From the NCBI GenBank assembly GCA_904397835.1, contig CAJFOV010000046.1, positions 1 to 64,000 on the forward strand: a stretch of 64,000 nt of DNA. The letters are read 5' to 3'. Origin of the DNA: Candidatus Aristotella avistercoris (GTDB lineage: Bacteria; Bacillota; Clostridia; Oscillospirales; Ruminococcaceae). Below are positions 26,143-35,954 of the stretch, in pieces. A program made the translations under genes and the position numbers. The stretch's first letter is position 1. The number at the start of each line of letters is the position of its first letter. The notes under the pieces were generated by a model. It saw only the letters and a program-made list of their open reading frames with translations, was not told the origin of the DNA and did no database searches.

Positions 26143-26567
26143 TGCTGCTGCCAAAGAGAGTCAAATACCGCAGAGTCCACAGAGGACGCATGAAGGGCCA
26201 GGCCACCAGAGGCAACACCGTCACCTACGGTGATTTTGGCCTGCAGGCCCTGGAGCCCGCCTGGGTCACTTCCAATCAGATTGAGGCGGCCCGTATCGCC
26301 ATGACCCGTTACATCAAACGTGGCGGTCAGGTTTGGATCAAGATTTTCCCCGACAAGCCCATCACCGAAAAGCCCGCTGAGACCCGAATGGGTTCCGGTA
26401 AGGGCAGCCCCGAGTACTGGGTTGCTGTCGTCAAGCCCGGCAGAGTCATGTTCGAAATCGGAGGCGTCTCCGAGGAACTGGCTCGGGAGGCCATGAGACT
26501 TGCCTCCCACAAACTGCCCATCAAATGCAAGTTTATCAAGAAGGAAGAGAAGGAGGGTGAAGAGTAA
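26142..26567 (+). CDS. rplP: 50S ribosomal protein L16
   Basis: 141 residues. Positions the A-site tRNA. Starts [19 protein letters not shown]; contains [18 protein letters not shown], whose Arg-containing neighbourhood is hydroxylated in some bacteria. One-base overlaps with rpsC before and rpmC after point to tightly coupled translation. Confidence 0.97.
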   Translation: MLLPKRVKYRRVHRGRMKGQATRGNTVTYGDFGLQALEPAWVTSNQIEAARIAMTRYIKRGGQVWIKIFPDKPITEKPAETRMGSGKGSPEYWVAVVKPGRVMFEIGGVSEELAREAMRLASHKLPIKCKFIKKEEKEGEE

Positions 26568-26770
26568 TGAAGGCTTCTGAGATCAAGGACCTGTCCAACA
26601 AAGACCTGAACACCAAGCTCAGTGAGCTCAAAGCCGAGCTTTTCCACCTGCGCTTCCAGCACGCCATCAACCAGCTCGACAACCCCAACCGGATCAAGGC
26701 GGTCAAAAAGGACATCGCCCGGGTCATGACGGTCATGCGGGAGAATGAGCAGAAGGCCGACGTGCAGTAG
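26567..26770 (+). CDS. rpmC: 50S ribosomal protein L29
   Basis: 67 residues, two antiparallel helices near the tunnel exit beside L23. It shows [14 protein letters not shown] and the typical [18 protein letters not shown] lies inside the end of rplP. Confidence 0.96.
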   Translation: MKASEIKDLSNKDLNTKLSELKAELFHLRFQHAINQLDNPNRIKAVKKDIARVMTVMRENEQKADVQ

Positions 26771-26791
26771 TACGGAAGGGAGGACTAGGCT

Positions 26792-27049
26792 GTGAGCGAG
26801 AGAAACCTCAGAAAAACGAGGGTCGGCAAGGTTGTCAGCGACAAGATGGATAAGACCGTCGTGGTTGCCATCCAGGACAACGTGAGACACCCCCTTTACA
26901 ATAAGATCATCAAACGCACCGTGAAACTGAAGGCCCACGATGAGAACAACACCTGTGGCATCGGCGATAAGGTGAAGATCATGGAGACCCGCCCCCTGTC
27001 CAAGGACAAGAGATGGAGAGTCACCGAGATCATCGAGAAAGCCAAATAA
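26792..27049 (+). CDS. rpsQ: 30S ribosomal protein S17
   Basis: 85 residues, OB-fold primary 16S binder. It has [18 protein letters not shown] and the conserved [19 protein letters not shown] start after GGAAGGGAGG. Confidence 0.97.
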   Translation: MSERNLRKTRVGKVVSDKMDKTVVVAIQDNVRHPLYNKIIKRTVKLKAHDENNTCGIGDKVKIMETRPLSKDKRWRVTEIIEKAK

Positions 27050-27078
27050 TTTGAGCCAACCGAAAGGAGGAACGCTCT

Positions 27079-27447
27079 GTGATACAGATGCAGACCTATC
27101 TCAAGGTTGCCGACAATACCGGTGCCAAGGAACTCATGTGCATCCGTGTATTGGGAGGTACCCGCAGGAGATATGCAAATATCGGCGACGTGGTGGTAGC
27201 TTCCGTGAAGAAAGCGGCCCCCGGCGGCGTTGTGAAAAAAGGCGACGTGGTCAAAGCCGTCATCGTGCGCTCCGTCAGCGGCCTGCGCCGGGACGATGGG
27301 ACCTATATCCGCTTTGATGAGAATGCTGCGGTCATCATCCGCGAGGATAAGAACCCCAGAGGAACCCGTATCTTTGGGCCCGTGGCCAGAGAGCTGCGCG
27401 ACAAGGATTATATGAAGATTTTGAGCCTCGCCCCTGAGGTGCTGTAA
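27079..27447 (+). CDS. rplN: 50S ribosomal protein L14
   Basis: 122 residues. Intersubunit protein; also the docking site for RsfS. It starts with the canonical [19 protein letters not shown] from a GTG behind AAAGGAGGAACGCTCT, and ends in [20 protein letters not shown]. Confidence 0.97.
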   Translation: MIQMQTYLKVADNTGAKELMCIRVLGGTRRRYANIGDVVVASVKKAAPGGVVKKGDVVKAVIVRSVSGLRRDDGTYIRFDENAAVIIREDKNPRGTRIFGPVARELRDKDYMKILSLAPEVL

Positions 27448-27462
27448 TGGAGGTGCTCATCA

Positions 27463-27780
27463 GTGAATAAGCTTCACGTGAAAAAGGGCGACACCGTGGT
27501 TGTTCTTTCTGGTAAAGACAACGGCAAGCAAGGCAAAGTCCTCGAGGTGAGCCCCAAAGAAGGTAAAGTGATTGTTGAGGGCATCAACCTGGCAACCAAG
27601 CACGTCAAACCCAGAAGAATGGGCGAAAATGGCGGCATTGTCAAGGCCGAGGCCCCCATGTATGCCAGTAAGGTGATGCTGGTTTGCCCCAAGTGCAACA
27701 AGCCCACCCGGCTGGCCCACCGCTTCTTGAAGGACGGCACCAAAGAGCGCGTCTGCAAGAAGTGCGGCGAAACTTTTTAA
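27463..27780 (+). CDS. rplX: 50S ribosomal protein L24 (zinc-ribbon form)
   Basis: 105 residues. Assembly initiator near the tunnel exit. N-terminal KOW domain [20 protein letters not shown]; the C-terminal part has two Cys pairs, CPKC and CKKC, as expected for a zinc ribbon. GTG start behind GGAGGTG, 15 bases after rplN. Confidence 0.96.
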   Translation: MNKLHVKKGDTVVVLSGKDNGKQGKVLEVSPKEGKVIVEGINLATKHVKPRRMGENGGIVKAEAPMYASKVMLVCPKCNKPTRLAHRFLKDGTKERVCKKCGETF

Positions 27781-27796
27781 GTGAGGAGGAGAAAAC

Positions 27797-28336
27797 ATGG
27801 CCAGATTTAAAGAGCTCTACAAGAATGATGTGGCTCCGGCTTTGATGGCAAAGTTCGGCTACAAGAGCGTCATGCAGATCCCGAAGCTTGAAAAGATCGT
27901 CGTGAATGTCGGTTGTGGCGAGGCCCGCGACAACCACAAGATCGTAGAGGCAATTATGTCCGACCTCGCCGCCATCACCGGCCAGAAGGCGGTGCCCTGC
28001 AAGGCGAAAAAGTCGGTTGCAAACTTCAAGCTCCGTGAGGGCATGGTGATCGGTGCAAAGGTCACGCTGCGCGGGGACCGGATGTACGAGTTTTTGGATA
28101 GACTGTTCAGCGTTGCGCTGCCCCGCGTCAGAGACTTCCGCGGCATCAACCCCAACGCCTTCGACGGCCGTGGAAACTACAGCCTGGGTCTCAAAGAGCA
28201 GCTGATTTTCCCGGAGATCGAGTATGATAAGATCGACAAGATCCGCGGCATGGACATCTGCTTTGTCACCACCGCGAAAACAGACGAGGAAGCCCGGGAG
28301 CTGCTCACGCTCATGGGTGCTCCGTTCGCGAAGTAA
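27797..28336 (+). CDS. rplE: 50S ribosomal protein L5
   Basis: 179 residues. 5S rRNA-binding central-protuberance protein. Signatures: [18 protein letters not shown], the [15 protein letters not shown] helix and the family C-terminal [18 protein letters not shown] after GAGGAGGAGAAAAC. Confidence 0.97.
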   Translation: MARFKELYKNDVAPALMAKFGYKSVMQIPKLEKIVVNVGCGEARDNHKIVEAIMSDLAAITGQKAVPCKAKKSVANFKLREGMVIGAKVTLRGDRMYEFLDRLFSVALPRVRDFRGINPNAFDGRGNYSLGLKEQLIFPEIEYDKIDKIRGMDICFVTTAKTDEEARELLTLMGAPFAK

Positions 28337-28350
28337 GGGAGGTACAGTCT

Positions 28351-28536
28351 GTGGCAAAAAAATCAATGATCAACAAACAGCAAAGAACGCCGAAGTTTTC
28401 CACCAGAGGATACAACCGGTGCAAGATCTGCGGCAGGCCTCACGCTTATCTTCGCAAATTCGGCATTTGCCGTATCTGCTTTAGAGAGCTGGCTTACAAG
28501 GGCCAGATTCCCGGCGTGAAAAAGGCCAGCTGGTAA
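28351..28536 (+). CDS. rpsN: 30S ribosomal protein S14, zinc type
   Basis: 61 residues, the short zinc-dependent form (S14Z, RpsN1-type) with four cysteines in CKICGRPH and ICRICF. Zinc-free S14 paralogues are not present in the window. GTG start behind AAGGGAGG. Confidence 0.97.
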   Translation: MAKKSMINKQQRTPKFSTRGYNRCKICGRPHAYLRKFGICRICFRELAYKGQIPGVKKASW

Positions 28537-28550
28537 AGGAGGTTGACGGA

Positions 28551-28949
28551 ATGCATATCACCGATAGCATCGCTGACATGCTGACTCGCATCAGAAATGC
28601 GAACTCAGCCAAACACGACACGGTTGATATTCCGGCATCCAAAATGAAGGTATCTATTGCACAGATCCTTCTGGATGAAGGGTATATCAAGAGCTTCCAG
28701 GTCCAAGAGGACGGCAAGCAGGGAGTGATCCATGTCACTCTGAAATATGGCCCCAACAAATCACAGGTCATCACCGGCCTGCGCAGGGTTTCCAAGCCTG
28801 GCCTGCGTATCTACGCCAGCTGCGAGGATATGCCCAAGGTGATGAAGGGCCTCGGCATTGCCATCGTATCCACTTCCAAGGGCGTCATGACCGACAAACA
28901 GGCTCGCAAAGAGAATGTTGGCGGCGAAGTCCTTGCATTCGTTTGGTAA
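28551..28949 (+). CDS. rpsH: 30S ribosomal protein S8
   Basis: 132 residues. Binds helix 21 of 16S rRNA and in E. coli represses the spc operon. [21 protein letters not shown] at the start and the C-terminal [20 protein letters not shown], the rRNA-binding turn, are intact. Confidence 0.97.
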   Translation: MHITDSIADMLTRIRNANSAKHDTVDIPASKMKVSIAQILLDEGYIKSFQVQEDGKQGVIHVTLKYGPNKSQVITGLRRVSKPGLRIYASCEDMPKVMKGLGIAIVSTSKGVMTDKQARKENVGGEVLAFVW

Positions 28950-28964
28950 GGGGGTGCACAGCAG

Positions 28965-29510
28965 ATGTCTCGTATCGGAAGAAAACCCATTGAGATCCCC
29001 GCGGGGGTTGAAGTTCAGGTTGAGGGCAACACTGTCACCGTCAAGGGCCCCAAGGGTACCCTCACCAACACCTTCCACCCGGACATGTCCATCAAGGTGG
29101 AGGGCAACGAGGTGCTTGTAACCCGCCCCTCTGAGGACAAGGTCCACAAGAGCCTCCACGGCCTGACCAGAACTCTGGTTGCTAACATGGTCGAGGGCGT
29201 GACCAAGGGCTTCCAAAAGGAGCTGGAGGTCAACGGCGTCGGCTACAGAGTTGCAAAGCAGGGCACCAATCTGGTGATGAACCTGGGCTTTTCCCACCAG
29301 GTGATCATGGCGGAGAAGGACGGCATCACCATCGAGGTTCCCGCCCCCAACCGCATCATCGTCCACGGCGCTGACAAGCAGAAGGTTGGCCAGTTTGCCG
29401 CGGAGATCCGCGAAAAACGTCCGCCTGAGCCGTACAAGGGCAAGGGCATCAAATATGCCGGCGAGTTTATCATCCGCAAGGAAGGTAAGGCTGGTAAAGG
29501 TAAGAAGTAG
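28965..29510 (+). CDS. rplF: 50S ribosomal protein L6
   Basis: 181 residues, two repeated alpha-beta domains near the sarcin-ricin loop. [17 protein letters not shown] start, and the conserved end [16 protein letters not shown]. Ribosome site AAGGGGGTG. Confidence 0.97.
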   Translation: MSRIGRKPIEIPAGVEVQVEGNTVTVKGPKGTLTNTFHPDMSIKVEGNEVLVTRPSEDKVHKSLHGLTRTLVANMVEGVTKGFQKELEVNGVGYRVAKQGTNLVMNLGFSHQVIMAEKDGITIEVPAPNRIIVHGADKQKVGQFAAEIREKRPPEPYKGKGIKYAGEFIIRKEGKAGKGKK

Positions 29511-29528
29511 TAAAGGAGTGAAATAACA

Positions 29529-29888
29529 ATGGTGAATAAGCCCGACAGCAACAAGGCTCGGCTCAAACGGCATCGCAGAGTTCGCGCTAAGATCAGCGGC
29601 ACACCTGAGCGTCCGCGCTTGAATGTATTCCGCTCCGCCAAACACATCTACGCCCAGCTGATTGACGATGTGAACCGGGTCACCCTGGTGGCCGCCTCCT
29701 CCATGGACAAAGAGTTCGAGGGCGTTGGCAGCAACAAAGAGGCCGCTCGCAAGGTGGGCAGCATGATTGCCCAGCGGGCAACGGCAAAGGGCATCTCTGA
29801 GGTGGTCTTTGACCGCGGCGGCTATGTCTACCACGGCCGTGTCCAAGAGCTGGCAGAGGGCGCTCGCGAGGGCGGCCTGAAATTCTAA
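29529..29888 (+). CDS. rplR: 50S ribosomal protein L18
   Basis: 119 residues, 5S rRNA binder. [21 protein letters not shown] and the end [24 protein letters not shown] mark the family. ATG after AAAGGAGTG. Confidence 0.97.
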   Translation: MVNKPDSNKARLKRHRRVRAKISGTPERPRLNVFRSAKHIYAQLIDDVNRVTLVAASSMDKEFEGVGSNKEAARKVGSMIAQRATAKGISEVVFDRGGYVYHGRVQELAEGAREGGLKF

Positions 29889-29905
29889 GAGAGGGAGGGG
29901 TACTT

Positions 29906-30406
29906 TTGACTCGAATTGATGCGAATACGCTGGATTTGAAGGAGAAGGTTGTTTCCATCAACCGTGTCTCCAAAACCGTCAAGGGCGGCCGTATCTTCAA
30001 GTTTGCCGCGCTGGTGGTTGTTGGCGACGGCAACGGGATCGTCGGTTACGGCCTTGGCAAGTCCTCCGAGGTGCCCGATGCAATCCGCAAGGGCATTGAG
30101 GATGCGCGCAAGAATCTGATTAAGATCTCCCTGAGAGGGACCACCATCCCCCACGAGATCGTTGGCGAGTTTGGCGCCGGCAAGGTGCTCATGAGACCTG
30201 CTCCCCAGGGTACTGGCCTGATCGCCGGCGGCCCCGTGCGTGCGGTGATGGAGGTGGCTGGCATTCGCGATGTGCGTACCAAGTCCCTGCGCTCCAACAA
30301 CCCCTGCAACGTGGTCTCTGCCACCATTAAGGGTCTGGCTGCCCTGCGCAATGTGGACCAGGTGGCTGCCATCCGCGGCAAGAGCGCCAAAGAAATTTTA
30401 GGGTAA
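29906..30406 (+). CDS. rpsE: 30S ribosomal protein S5
   Basis: 166 residues. Accuracy protein contacting S4 at the mRNA entrance. dsRNA-binding-like [16 protein letters not shown], then [15 protein letters not shown] and the [12 protein letters not shown] helix. It starts with a TTG behind GAGGGAGGGG; no better start lies in the frame. Confidence 0.96.
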   Translation: MTRIDANTLDLKEKVVSINRVSKTVKGGRIFKFAALVVVGDGNGIVGYGLGKSSEVPDAIRKGIEDARKNLIKISLRGTTIPHEIVGEFGAGKVLMRPAPQGTGLIAGGPVRAVMEVAGIRDVRTKSLRSNNPCNVVSATIKGLAALRNVDQVAAIRGKSAKEILG

Positions 30407-30421
30407 GGGAGGCTGTTGAGG

Positions 30422-30598
30422 ATGGCACTGAAAATTAAGCTCGTCAAGAGCCTGGTTGGACGCAAGGATTCCCACATTGCCACCGCCCAGTCTCTGGGTC
30501 TGCGCAAGATCGGCAGTGAGGTTATCCAGCCTGACAACGATGCGACAAGAGGCAAGATTGCAAAAATCTCTTACCTCGTTGAGGTAACCCAAGCGTAA
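30422..30598 (+). CDS. rpmD: 50S ribosomal protein L30
   Basis: 58 residues. Small ferredoxin-like protein: [27 protein letters not shown] is the family signature. The ATG at 30422 is chosen over a TTG at 30416 because AAGGGAGG (30405-30412) would be only 3 bases from the latter. Confidence 0.96.
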   Translation: MALKIKLVKSLVGRKDSHIATAQSLGLRKIGSEVIQPDNDATRGKIAKISYLVEVTQA

Positions 30599-30612
30599 GG
30601 AGGTGCAAGAGC

Positions 30613-31053
30613 ATGAAATTGCATGAACTTTCTCCGGCCCCCGGCGCCAGCAAGGCCCCCTTCCGCAAGGGAAGAGGCATCGGCTCCGGCAACGGCAAGA
30701 CGGCCGGTAAGGGCCACAAGGGCCAGAAGGCCCGCTCCGGCGGCAGCGTGCGGCCCGGTTTTGAGGGCGGCCAGATGCCTCTGGCAAGACGCGTGCCCAA
30801 GAGAGGCTTCAACAACATCTTTGCCACCCGGTATGTGGCCATCAACGTGAGCAAGCTGGATTGCTTTGAGGATGGCGCCGTGGTGGACGCCCAGGCCCTG
30901 AAGGAGGCCGGCCTCCTGAAAAAGACTCTGGATGGAGTCAAAGTGCTGGGCAACGGCGAACTGAGCAAAAAACTCACGGTCAAGGCTGCTGCATTTTCCG
31001 CCTCTGCCAAGCAGAAGATCGAAGCGGCAGGCGGAAAGGCCGAGGTGATCTAA
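30613..31053 (+). CDS. rplO: 50S ribosomal protein L15
   Basis: 146 residues. Late-assembly protein with the glycine-rich, unstructured N-terminal arm [20 protein letters not shown] that threads into 23S rRNA, and a globular C-terminal domain. The stop is directly followed by the secY ATG. Confidence 0.97.
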   Translation: MKLHELSPAPGASKAPFRKGRGIGSGNGKTAGKGHKGQKARSGGSVRPGFEGGQMPLARRVPKRGFNNIFATRYVAINVSKLDCFEDGAVVDAQALKEAGLLKKTLDGVKVLGNGELSKKLTVKAAAFSASAKQKIEAAGGKAEVI

Positions 31054-32337
31054 ATGTTCCAGACCATCCGCAATGCTTGGGCTGTGCCTGAGATCCGTAA
31101 AAAGCTGCTGTTCACCCTGCTGATCATTGTGATCTACCGGGTGGGCTCCGCAATTCCAGTGCCCTGGTTGGATCCCTCTGCACTCCAGCAGATGGTGGAT
31201 GTGGGAGGAAACTTCTTGAGTTACCTCAACATCCTCTCCGGTGGAAACTTTTCCAATGCAACGGTGTTTGCTCTGGGAATTTCTCCCTACATCACCGCCT
31301 CCATTGTGATTCAGCTGCTGACGGTAGCCATCCGGCGGCTGGAGCAGTTGGCCAGAGAGGGCGAGGATGGCCGGAGAAAACTGAACAAGATCACCCGTTA
31401 TACCACAGTGGGTCTGGCGGTTGTACAGTCCGTGGCCTACTACTTTGTGCTCAGAAGCAACGGCGCTTTGGAGTACACCAGCGGCTTTGCTGGTGGTTTC
31501 TCCGCAGCCGTCATCATCCTGACCTTTGTGGCCGGCGCTATGCTGACCATGTGGCTGGGCGAGCGCATTGACGAGAAAGGACTGGGCAATGGCATCTCCA
31601 TGATCCTCTTTGCAGGCATCGTGGCCCGGGGTCCCGCCATGGTGGCTTACCTGGTGGGTCAGCTGATGGTGGGCGGCCTGAACTATGTCTTTGTCCCGTT
31701 GATTGTGGTGATCTTTGTTGTCCTCATTGGTTTTATCGTTTTGATGACCAATGCCGAGCGCAGAATCCCTGTCCAGTATGCCAAGAGAGTGGTGGGCCGT
31801 AAGATGTACGGCGGCCAGAGCACCCACATCCCCATTAAAGTGGCCATGAGCGGCGTGATGCCCATCATCTTTGCCAACGCCCTGCTCTCCATCCCCATGC
31901 TGATTATGAACCTGGCGCAGCCCACACAGGGCAGCTTCTGGTACAACTTTTTGCATGCGTTCGACTACAATCAACCTGTTTATCTCGTCCTCTATTTTAT
32001 ACTGATCTTGGCCTTCAACTACTTTTATGTGGCCATTCAGTATAACCCGCTGGAGATGGCCAACAATCTCCGGAAGAACAACGGAGCCATCCCTGGCATC
32101 CGTCCCGGCAAACCTACCTCTGACTTTATCTCTAAAGTTATCAGCAAGATCACTCTCATCGGGGCGCTCTTCCTGGCTGTGATTGCCCTGCTGCCCGCTC
32201 TCATCGGCGCGGTGACTGGCATGAACATCGCCATCGGCGGTACATCCATCATCATCGTTGTGGGCGTTGCCCTGGATACCGTGCGGCAGTTGGAGTCCCA
32301 GATGATGATGCGTCATTACAAGGGCTTCTTGGAGTAG
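31054..32337 (+). CDS. secY: Protein translocase subunit SecY
   Basis: 427 residues, ten membrane helices; the protein-conducting channel of the Sec system. Helix 2a plug region, the cytosolic loop with YAKRVVGRKMYGGQSTHIP, and the C-terminal loop RKNNGAIPGIRPG are recognisable. The ATG follows the rplO stop with no gap, with GAGGTGATC as ribosome site inside rplO. Its place between L15 and Adk is the usual one. Confidence 0.97.
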   Translation: MFQTIRNAWAVPEIRKKLLFTLLIIVIYRVGSAIPVPWLDPSALQQMVDVGGNFLSYLNILSGGNFSNATVFALGISPYITASIVIQLLTVAIRRLEQLAREGEDGRRKLNKITRYTTVGLAVVQSVAYYFVLRSNGALEYTSGFAGGFSAAVIILTFVAGAMLTMWLGERIDEKGLGNGISMILFAGIVARGPAMVAYLVGQLMVGGLNYVFVPLIVVIFVVLIGFIVLMTNAERRIPVQYAKRVVGRKMYGGQSTHIPIKVAMSGVMPIIFANALLSIPMLIMNLAQPTQGSFWYNFLHAFDYNQPVYLVLYFILILAFNYFYVAIQYNPLEMANNLRKNNGAIPGIRPGKPTSDFISKVISKITLIGALFLAVIALLPALIGAVTGMNIAIGGTSIIIVVGVALDTVRQLESQMMMRHYKGFLE

Positions 32338-32359
32338 GAGCTTCTGGGGGTAGGAAACC

Positions 32360-32992
32360 ATGAATATCATTTTACTCGGCGCCCCCGGCGCGGGGAAAGG
32401 GACCCAGGCGGAAAAATTGGCCGCCCACTACGGGATCCCCACCATCAGCACGGGGAACATCATTCGTGAAGAGGTGCGCAACGGCACAGAGCTGGGCAAG
32501 CAGGTACAGAAGTACAGCGAGTCCGGCCAGCTGGTCCCGGACGAGGTGGTTGTGGCCATGATGGAACACCGCCTGGCCCAGGAGGACTGCCAAAAGGGCT
32601 TTATCCTGGATGGCTTTCCCAGAACCGTGCCTCAGGCCCAGGCCCTGGATCAAATGGGGTGTGCCATCGATAAGGTGGTGGACCTGGAGGTCCCGGACCA
32701 GGCCATTCAGGAGCGCATGACTGGCCGAAGGGTCTGCAGCAAGTGCGGAGCCTCCTACCACGTCAAAAACAATCCCCCCAAGGTGCAGGGGGTGTGCGAC
32801 AAGTGCGGTGGGGAGCTGGTAGTCCGCAAGGATGACAAGCCCGAAACCGTCTTGGAGCGCTTGAAGGTCTACCATGCCCAGACAAAGCCCCTGGAGGATT
32901 ACTACAGGGAGCGGGGCAACCTTGTGGAGATTGCCGGTCTCGGCGAGGTGGATGAGATCTTCGCACGGATCTGCACCGCCCTGGAGGGTTAA
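32360..32992 (+). CDS. adk: Adenylate kinase (zinc-binding lid)
   Basis: 210 residues, long-type Adk interconverting ATP + AMP and 2 ADP. P-loop GAPGAGKGTQ, AMP-binding STGNIIR and LDGFPRTVPQAQAL. The LID carries four cysteines (CSKC and CDKC) as in the zinc-stabilised Gram-positive enzymes. Two bases separate its stop from map. Confidence 0.97.
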   Translation: MNIILLGAPGAGKGTQAEKLAAHYGIPTISTGNIIREEVRNGTELGKQVQKYSESGQLVPDEVVVAMMEHRLAQEDCQKGFILDGFPRTVPQAQALDQMGCAIDKVVDLEVPDQAIQERMTGRRVCSKCGASYHVKNNPPKVQGVCDKCGGELVVRKDDKPETVLERLKVYHAQTKPLEDYYRERGNLVEIAGLGEVDEIFARICTALEG

Positions 32993-32994
32993 CC

Positions 32995-33741
32995 ATGGTT
33001 GTGCTGAAAAACAGCAGTGAAGTCCGCGGCATGATTGCCGCTGGCAAGCTCTCGGCCCAGGCGCTGAAACTGGCGGGCGAGATGGTCGAGCCCGGGGTCA
33101 CCACCTCGGAGATCGACCGGGAGGTCCGCAAGTTCATCCAGTCCCACGGGGCAGAGCCCTCCTTCCTTGGATATGGCGGTTTTACCGGCTCGGCGTGTAT
33201 CTCCATCAACGAGCAGGTGATCCACGGGATTCCCGGACCCCGCAAGATCCAGGAGGGAGACATTGTCAGTGTGGACGTGGGCGCCTTCTTCAAAGGGTTC
33301 CACGGCGACAACGCCGCCACCTTTGGGGCAGGCAGGGTCTCCCCCGAGGCCCAGGCCCTGATGGATGCCACCCGTGAGAGCCTCTACAAAGGCATTGCGA
33401 TGGCCAAACCGGGCAACCGGCTGGGAGATATCTCCCATGCCATCCAATCCTACGTGGAGGCGCTGGGCTACGGCGTGGTGCGGGAGTATGTGGGCCACGG
33501 CGTGGGACGCAAGCTCCATGAGTCCCCCGAGGTCCCCAACTACGGAAAGGCCGGACACGGCGTTCGCCTGCTGCCCGGCATGACAATTGCTATTGAACCC
33601 ATGATCAACCAGGGCACAGCCAATGTGCGCCAGCTGCCCGACGGTTGGACGGTGGTGACGGCAGATGGCAAGCTCTCGGCCCATTTTGAGCATACGATCG
33701 CAATCACGGACCAGGGTCCGTTGATTTTGACCCAGTGCTAG
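32995..33741 (+). CDS. map: Methionine aminopeptidase, type I
   Basis: 248 residues. Removes the initiator Met from new chains. The five metal ligands are in DVGAFFKGFHGDNAATF (two Asp), GHGVGRKLHESP (His), and the two C-terminal Glu in TIAIEPM and HFEHTIAI. Ribosome site GGAGGG overlaps the adk end. Confidence 0.97.
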   Translation: MVVLKNSSEVRGMIAAGKLSAQALKLAGEMVEPGVTTSEIDREVRKFIQSHGAEPSFLGYGGFTGSACISINEQVIHGIPGPRKIQEGDIVSVDVGAFFKGFHGDNAATFGAGRVSPEAQALMDATRESLYKGIAMAKPGNRLGDISHAIQSYVEALGYGVVREYVGHGVGRKLHESPEVPNYGKAGHGVRLLPGMTIAIEPMINQGTANVRQLPDGWTVVTADGKLSAHFEHTIAITDQGPLILTQC

Positions 33742-33751
33742 GAGGTCACCC

Positions 33752-34018
33752 ATGATCGAAAAAGGGATGGTCGTGCGCTCAAAGGCGGGCCACGATGGCA
33801 ACCGCTTCTTTGTGGTGGTGGATCTACAAGATTCTTTTGCGTACATTGCCGACGGGAAAACCCGCCGTCTGGCAAGTCCAAAGAAGAAGAGCCTGAAACA
33901 TCTGCAAAAAACCAACACACGTGTTGATTTAGAAAGCATCCAAACCGACAACCAGTTGAAACGACTGCTGCACCCCTTCAATTACGGTGCAGCCGGCCAG
34001 AGTGAGGAGGGAATTTAG
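33752..34018 (+). CDS. KOW-domain RNA-binding protein (L14e-like)
   Basis: 88 residues. The N-terminus [23 protein letters not shown] and the following strand read as a KOW/L14e-like beta barrel, with a basic middle ([17 protein letters not shown]). Proteins of this kind occupy the same position between map and infA in many Clostridia and are thought to bind ribosomal RNA; the role is unproven. AGGAGG precedes the ATG, and the stop lies one base before the infA start. Confidence 0.85.
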   Translation: MIEKGMVVRSKAGHDGNRFFVVVDLQDSFAYIADGKTRRLASPKKKSLKHLQKTNTRVDLESIQTDNQLKRLLHPFNYGAAGQSEEGI

Positions 34019-34019
34019 C

Positions 34020-34238
34020 TTGTCAAAGGAAGATGTCATTGAGATTGAGGGTACCGTCGTGGAGGCGCTGCCCAACGCACAGTTTTTGGTGGAGCTGCCC
34101 AACAAGCACCAACTGCTGGCACATATTTCCGGAAAGCTTCGGATGAACTTCATCCGAATCCTGCCGGGCGATAAGGTCACGGTGGAGATCTCCCCCTACG
34201 ACCTGACCAAGGGACGCATCACCTGGCGCTCCAAGTAG
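34020..34238 (+). CDS. infA: Translation initiation factor IF-1
   Basis: 72 residues, the full canonical length: [40 protein letters not shown] and [17 protein letters not shown] fold occupying the A site at initiation. The TTG at 34020 is chosen: GAGGAGG ends at 34010, and the protein then begins with the family residues; the longer frame to 33987 adds residues absent from the family. Confidence 0.96.
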   Translation: MSKEDVIEIEGTVVEALPNAQFLVELPNKHQLLAHISGKLRMNFIRILPGDKVTVEISPYDLTKGRITWRSK

Positions 34239-34296
34239 CGCAGGCGTCCCACTCCAACAAACCGACCCGAGGGTAGTTACAAGGAGGTAATTTCCC

Positions 34297-34410
34297 ATGA
34301 AAGTAAGACCTTCCGTTAAGCCCATCTGTGAAAAATGCAAGGTGATTAAGCGCAAGGGCCGCATCATGGTCATCTGCGTGAACCCCAAGCACAAGCAGCG
34401 CCAGGGCTAA
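34297..34410 (+). CDS. rpmJ: 50S ribosomal protein L36 (zinc form)
   Basis: 37 residues starting [14 protein letters not shown]. Zinc ligands Cys11, Cys14, Cys27 and His32 are intact. ATG behind AAGGAGGTAATTTCCC. The gene is very short and easily missed, but its place between infA and rpsM is invariant. Confidence 0.96.
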   Translation: MKVRPSVKPICEKCKVIKRKGRIMVICVNPKHKQRQG

Positions 34411-34446
34411 TCGTGCAAACCTAGAAGATGGAGGTGTAAATACCGT

Positions 34447-34815
34447 ATGGCTCGTATAGCTGGTGTTGATCTGCCGAGAGAAAAGCGGATCGAAATTGGA
34501 CTGACCTATGTCTATGGCATCGGTAGAAAGTCTGCGCAGGACATCCTGAAGGCCACTGGAGTCAACCCTGACATCCGCGTCAAGGACCTGTCCGAAGAGG
34601 ATGCCACCAAACTCCGTGAGTATATTGACAAAAACTACGAGGTGGAGGGCGATAAGCGCCGCAGCGTGGCCCTCGACATCAAGAGACTGATTGAGATTGG
34701 CTCCTATCGCGGTGTCCGTCACAGAAAGGGCCTGCCCGTGCGCGGCCAGAGAACCAAGACGAACGCCCGCACCAGAAAAGGCCCCGCCAAGACAATCGCC
34801 AATAAGAAGAAGTAA
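34447..34815 (+). CDS. rpsM: 30S ribosomal protein S13
   Basis: 122 residues. Head protein with bridges to the large subunit. [21 protein letters not shown] start and the basic tail [15 protein letters not shown] reaching the P site are intact. Confidence 0.97.
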   Translation: MARIAGVDLPREKRIEIGLTYVYGIGRKSAQDILKATGVNPDIRVKDLSEEDATKLREYIDKNYEVEGDKRRSVALDIKRLIEIGSYRGVRHRKGLPVRGQRTKTNARTRKGPAKTIANKKK

Positions 34816-34835
34816 TCAGGGAGGGATCAGTAGAG

Positions 34836-35234
34836 ATGGCAAAAGCTACCGCCAAGAGAGCCACCCGCCGGCGCATTGTCCGCAAGAACATTGAGCGCGG
34901 CGCCGCTCATATCCAGTCCACCTTTAACAACACCATGGTCACCCTGACCGACACCCAGGGCAACACCATCTCCTGGGCAAGCTCCGGCGGCCTTGGTTTT
35001 AGAGGTTCTAGAAAGTCCACCCCCTTTGCCGCCCAGACCGCTGCGGAGACCGCTGCCAAGGCTGCAATGGAGCACGGGCTCAAATCTGTTGAAGTGTACG
35101 TCAAAGGTCCCGGCGCCGGTCGTGAGGCTGCAATCCGCGCCCTGCAGGCCGCAGGTCTGGAAGTGACCATGATCAAAGACGTGACCCCAATTCCACACAA
35201 TGGCTGCCGCCCCCCCAAGAGACGGCGTGTTTAG
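34836..35234 (+). CDS. rpsK: 30S ribosomal protein S11
   Basis: 132 residues. Platform protein near the Shine-Dalgarno helix. [19 protein letters not shown], and the C-terminal [16 protein letters not shown] with the Asn-Gly site that isomerises in some bacteria. Confidence 0.97.
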   Translation: MAKATAKRATRRRIVRKNIERGAAHIQSTFNNTMVTLTDTQGNTISWASSGGLGFRGSRKSTPFAAQTAAETAAKAAMEHGLKSVEVYVKGPGAGREAAIRALQAAGLEVTMIKDVTPIPHNGCRPPKRRRV

Positions 35235-35255
35235 TGAAGATGGAGGTGTAATTAG

Positions 35256-35882
35256 ATGGCAAGATATACCGGTTCGGTATGCAGACTTTGCCGCCGCGAG
35301 GGCCAGAAGCTGTTCCTCAAGGGCGAGAGATGCTATTCCGATAAATGTGCAATTGTCCGCAGAGAGTATGCCCCCGGCCAGCACGGTCAGGGCCGCAAGA
35401 AGGTCTCTGAGTACGGCATTCAGCTGCGTGCAAAACAGAAGGCAAGACGCTACTACGGCATTCTGGAGAACCAGTTCTACCACTACTTTGAGCTGGCCGG
35501 CAAGATGCCTGGCGTGCCTGGTGAGAACCTGCTGCGCCTGTTGGAGTGCCGCCTGGACAACGTTGTCTACCGCCTGGGCCTGGCTTCCTCCAGAAAAGAG
35601 GCCCGTCAGCTGGTGCTCCACAACCACTACACCCTCAACGGCAAAAAGGTGAACATCCCCTCCATTCAGCTGAAGGCTGGCGATGTGGTTGCCGTTGCCA
35701 ACAAGAGCAGATCCTCTGAAAAGATCAAGGCCGTTGTAGAGGCCAACAGCGCCCGTCCCACTCCCAAGTGGCTGGATTTCAACAGCGAGACCCTCACCGG
35801 CCGCGTGGTGGAACTGCCCAACCGGGAGGACATCGATCTGGATGTTGCAGAGCACCTGATCGTTGAGCTCTACTCCAAGTAG
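35256..35882 (+). CDS. rpsD: 30S ribosomal protein S4 (zinc form)
   Basis: 208 residues. Primary 16S binder. The N-terminus carries Cys9, Cys12, Cys26 and Cys31 (CRLC, then RCYSDKCAI), as in the zinc-bearing S4. The S4 RNA-binding domain [20 protein letters not shown] follows. In E. coli S4 controls the alpha operon; no such leader fold was seen here. Confidence 0.97.
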   Translation: MARYTGSVCRLCRREGQKLFLKGERCYSDKCAIVRREYAPGQHGQGRKKVSEYGIQLRAKQKARRYYGILENQFYHYFELAGKMPGVPGENLLRLLECRLDNVVYRLGLASSRKEARQLVLHNHYTLNGKKVNIPSIQLKAGDVVAVANKSRSSEKIKAVVEANSARPTPKWLDFNSETLTGRVVELPNREDIDLDVAEHLIVELYSK

Positions 35883-35954
35883 TCGACTGGATGGATCAGC
35901 ATGGGAATGCGAACAAATCGGCAGATCATTCTGTCCTAACAGGAGGGGTTATTT

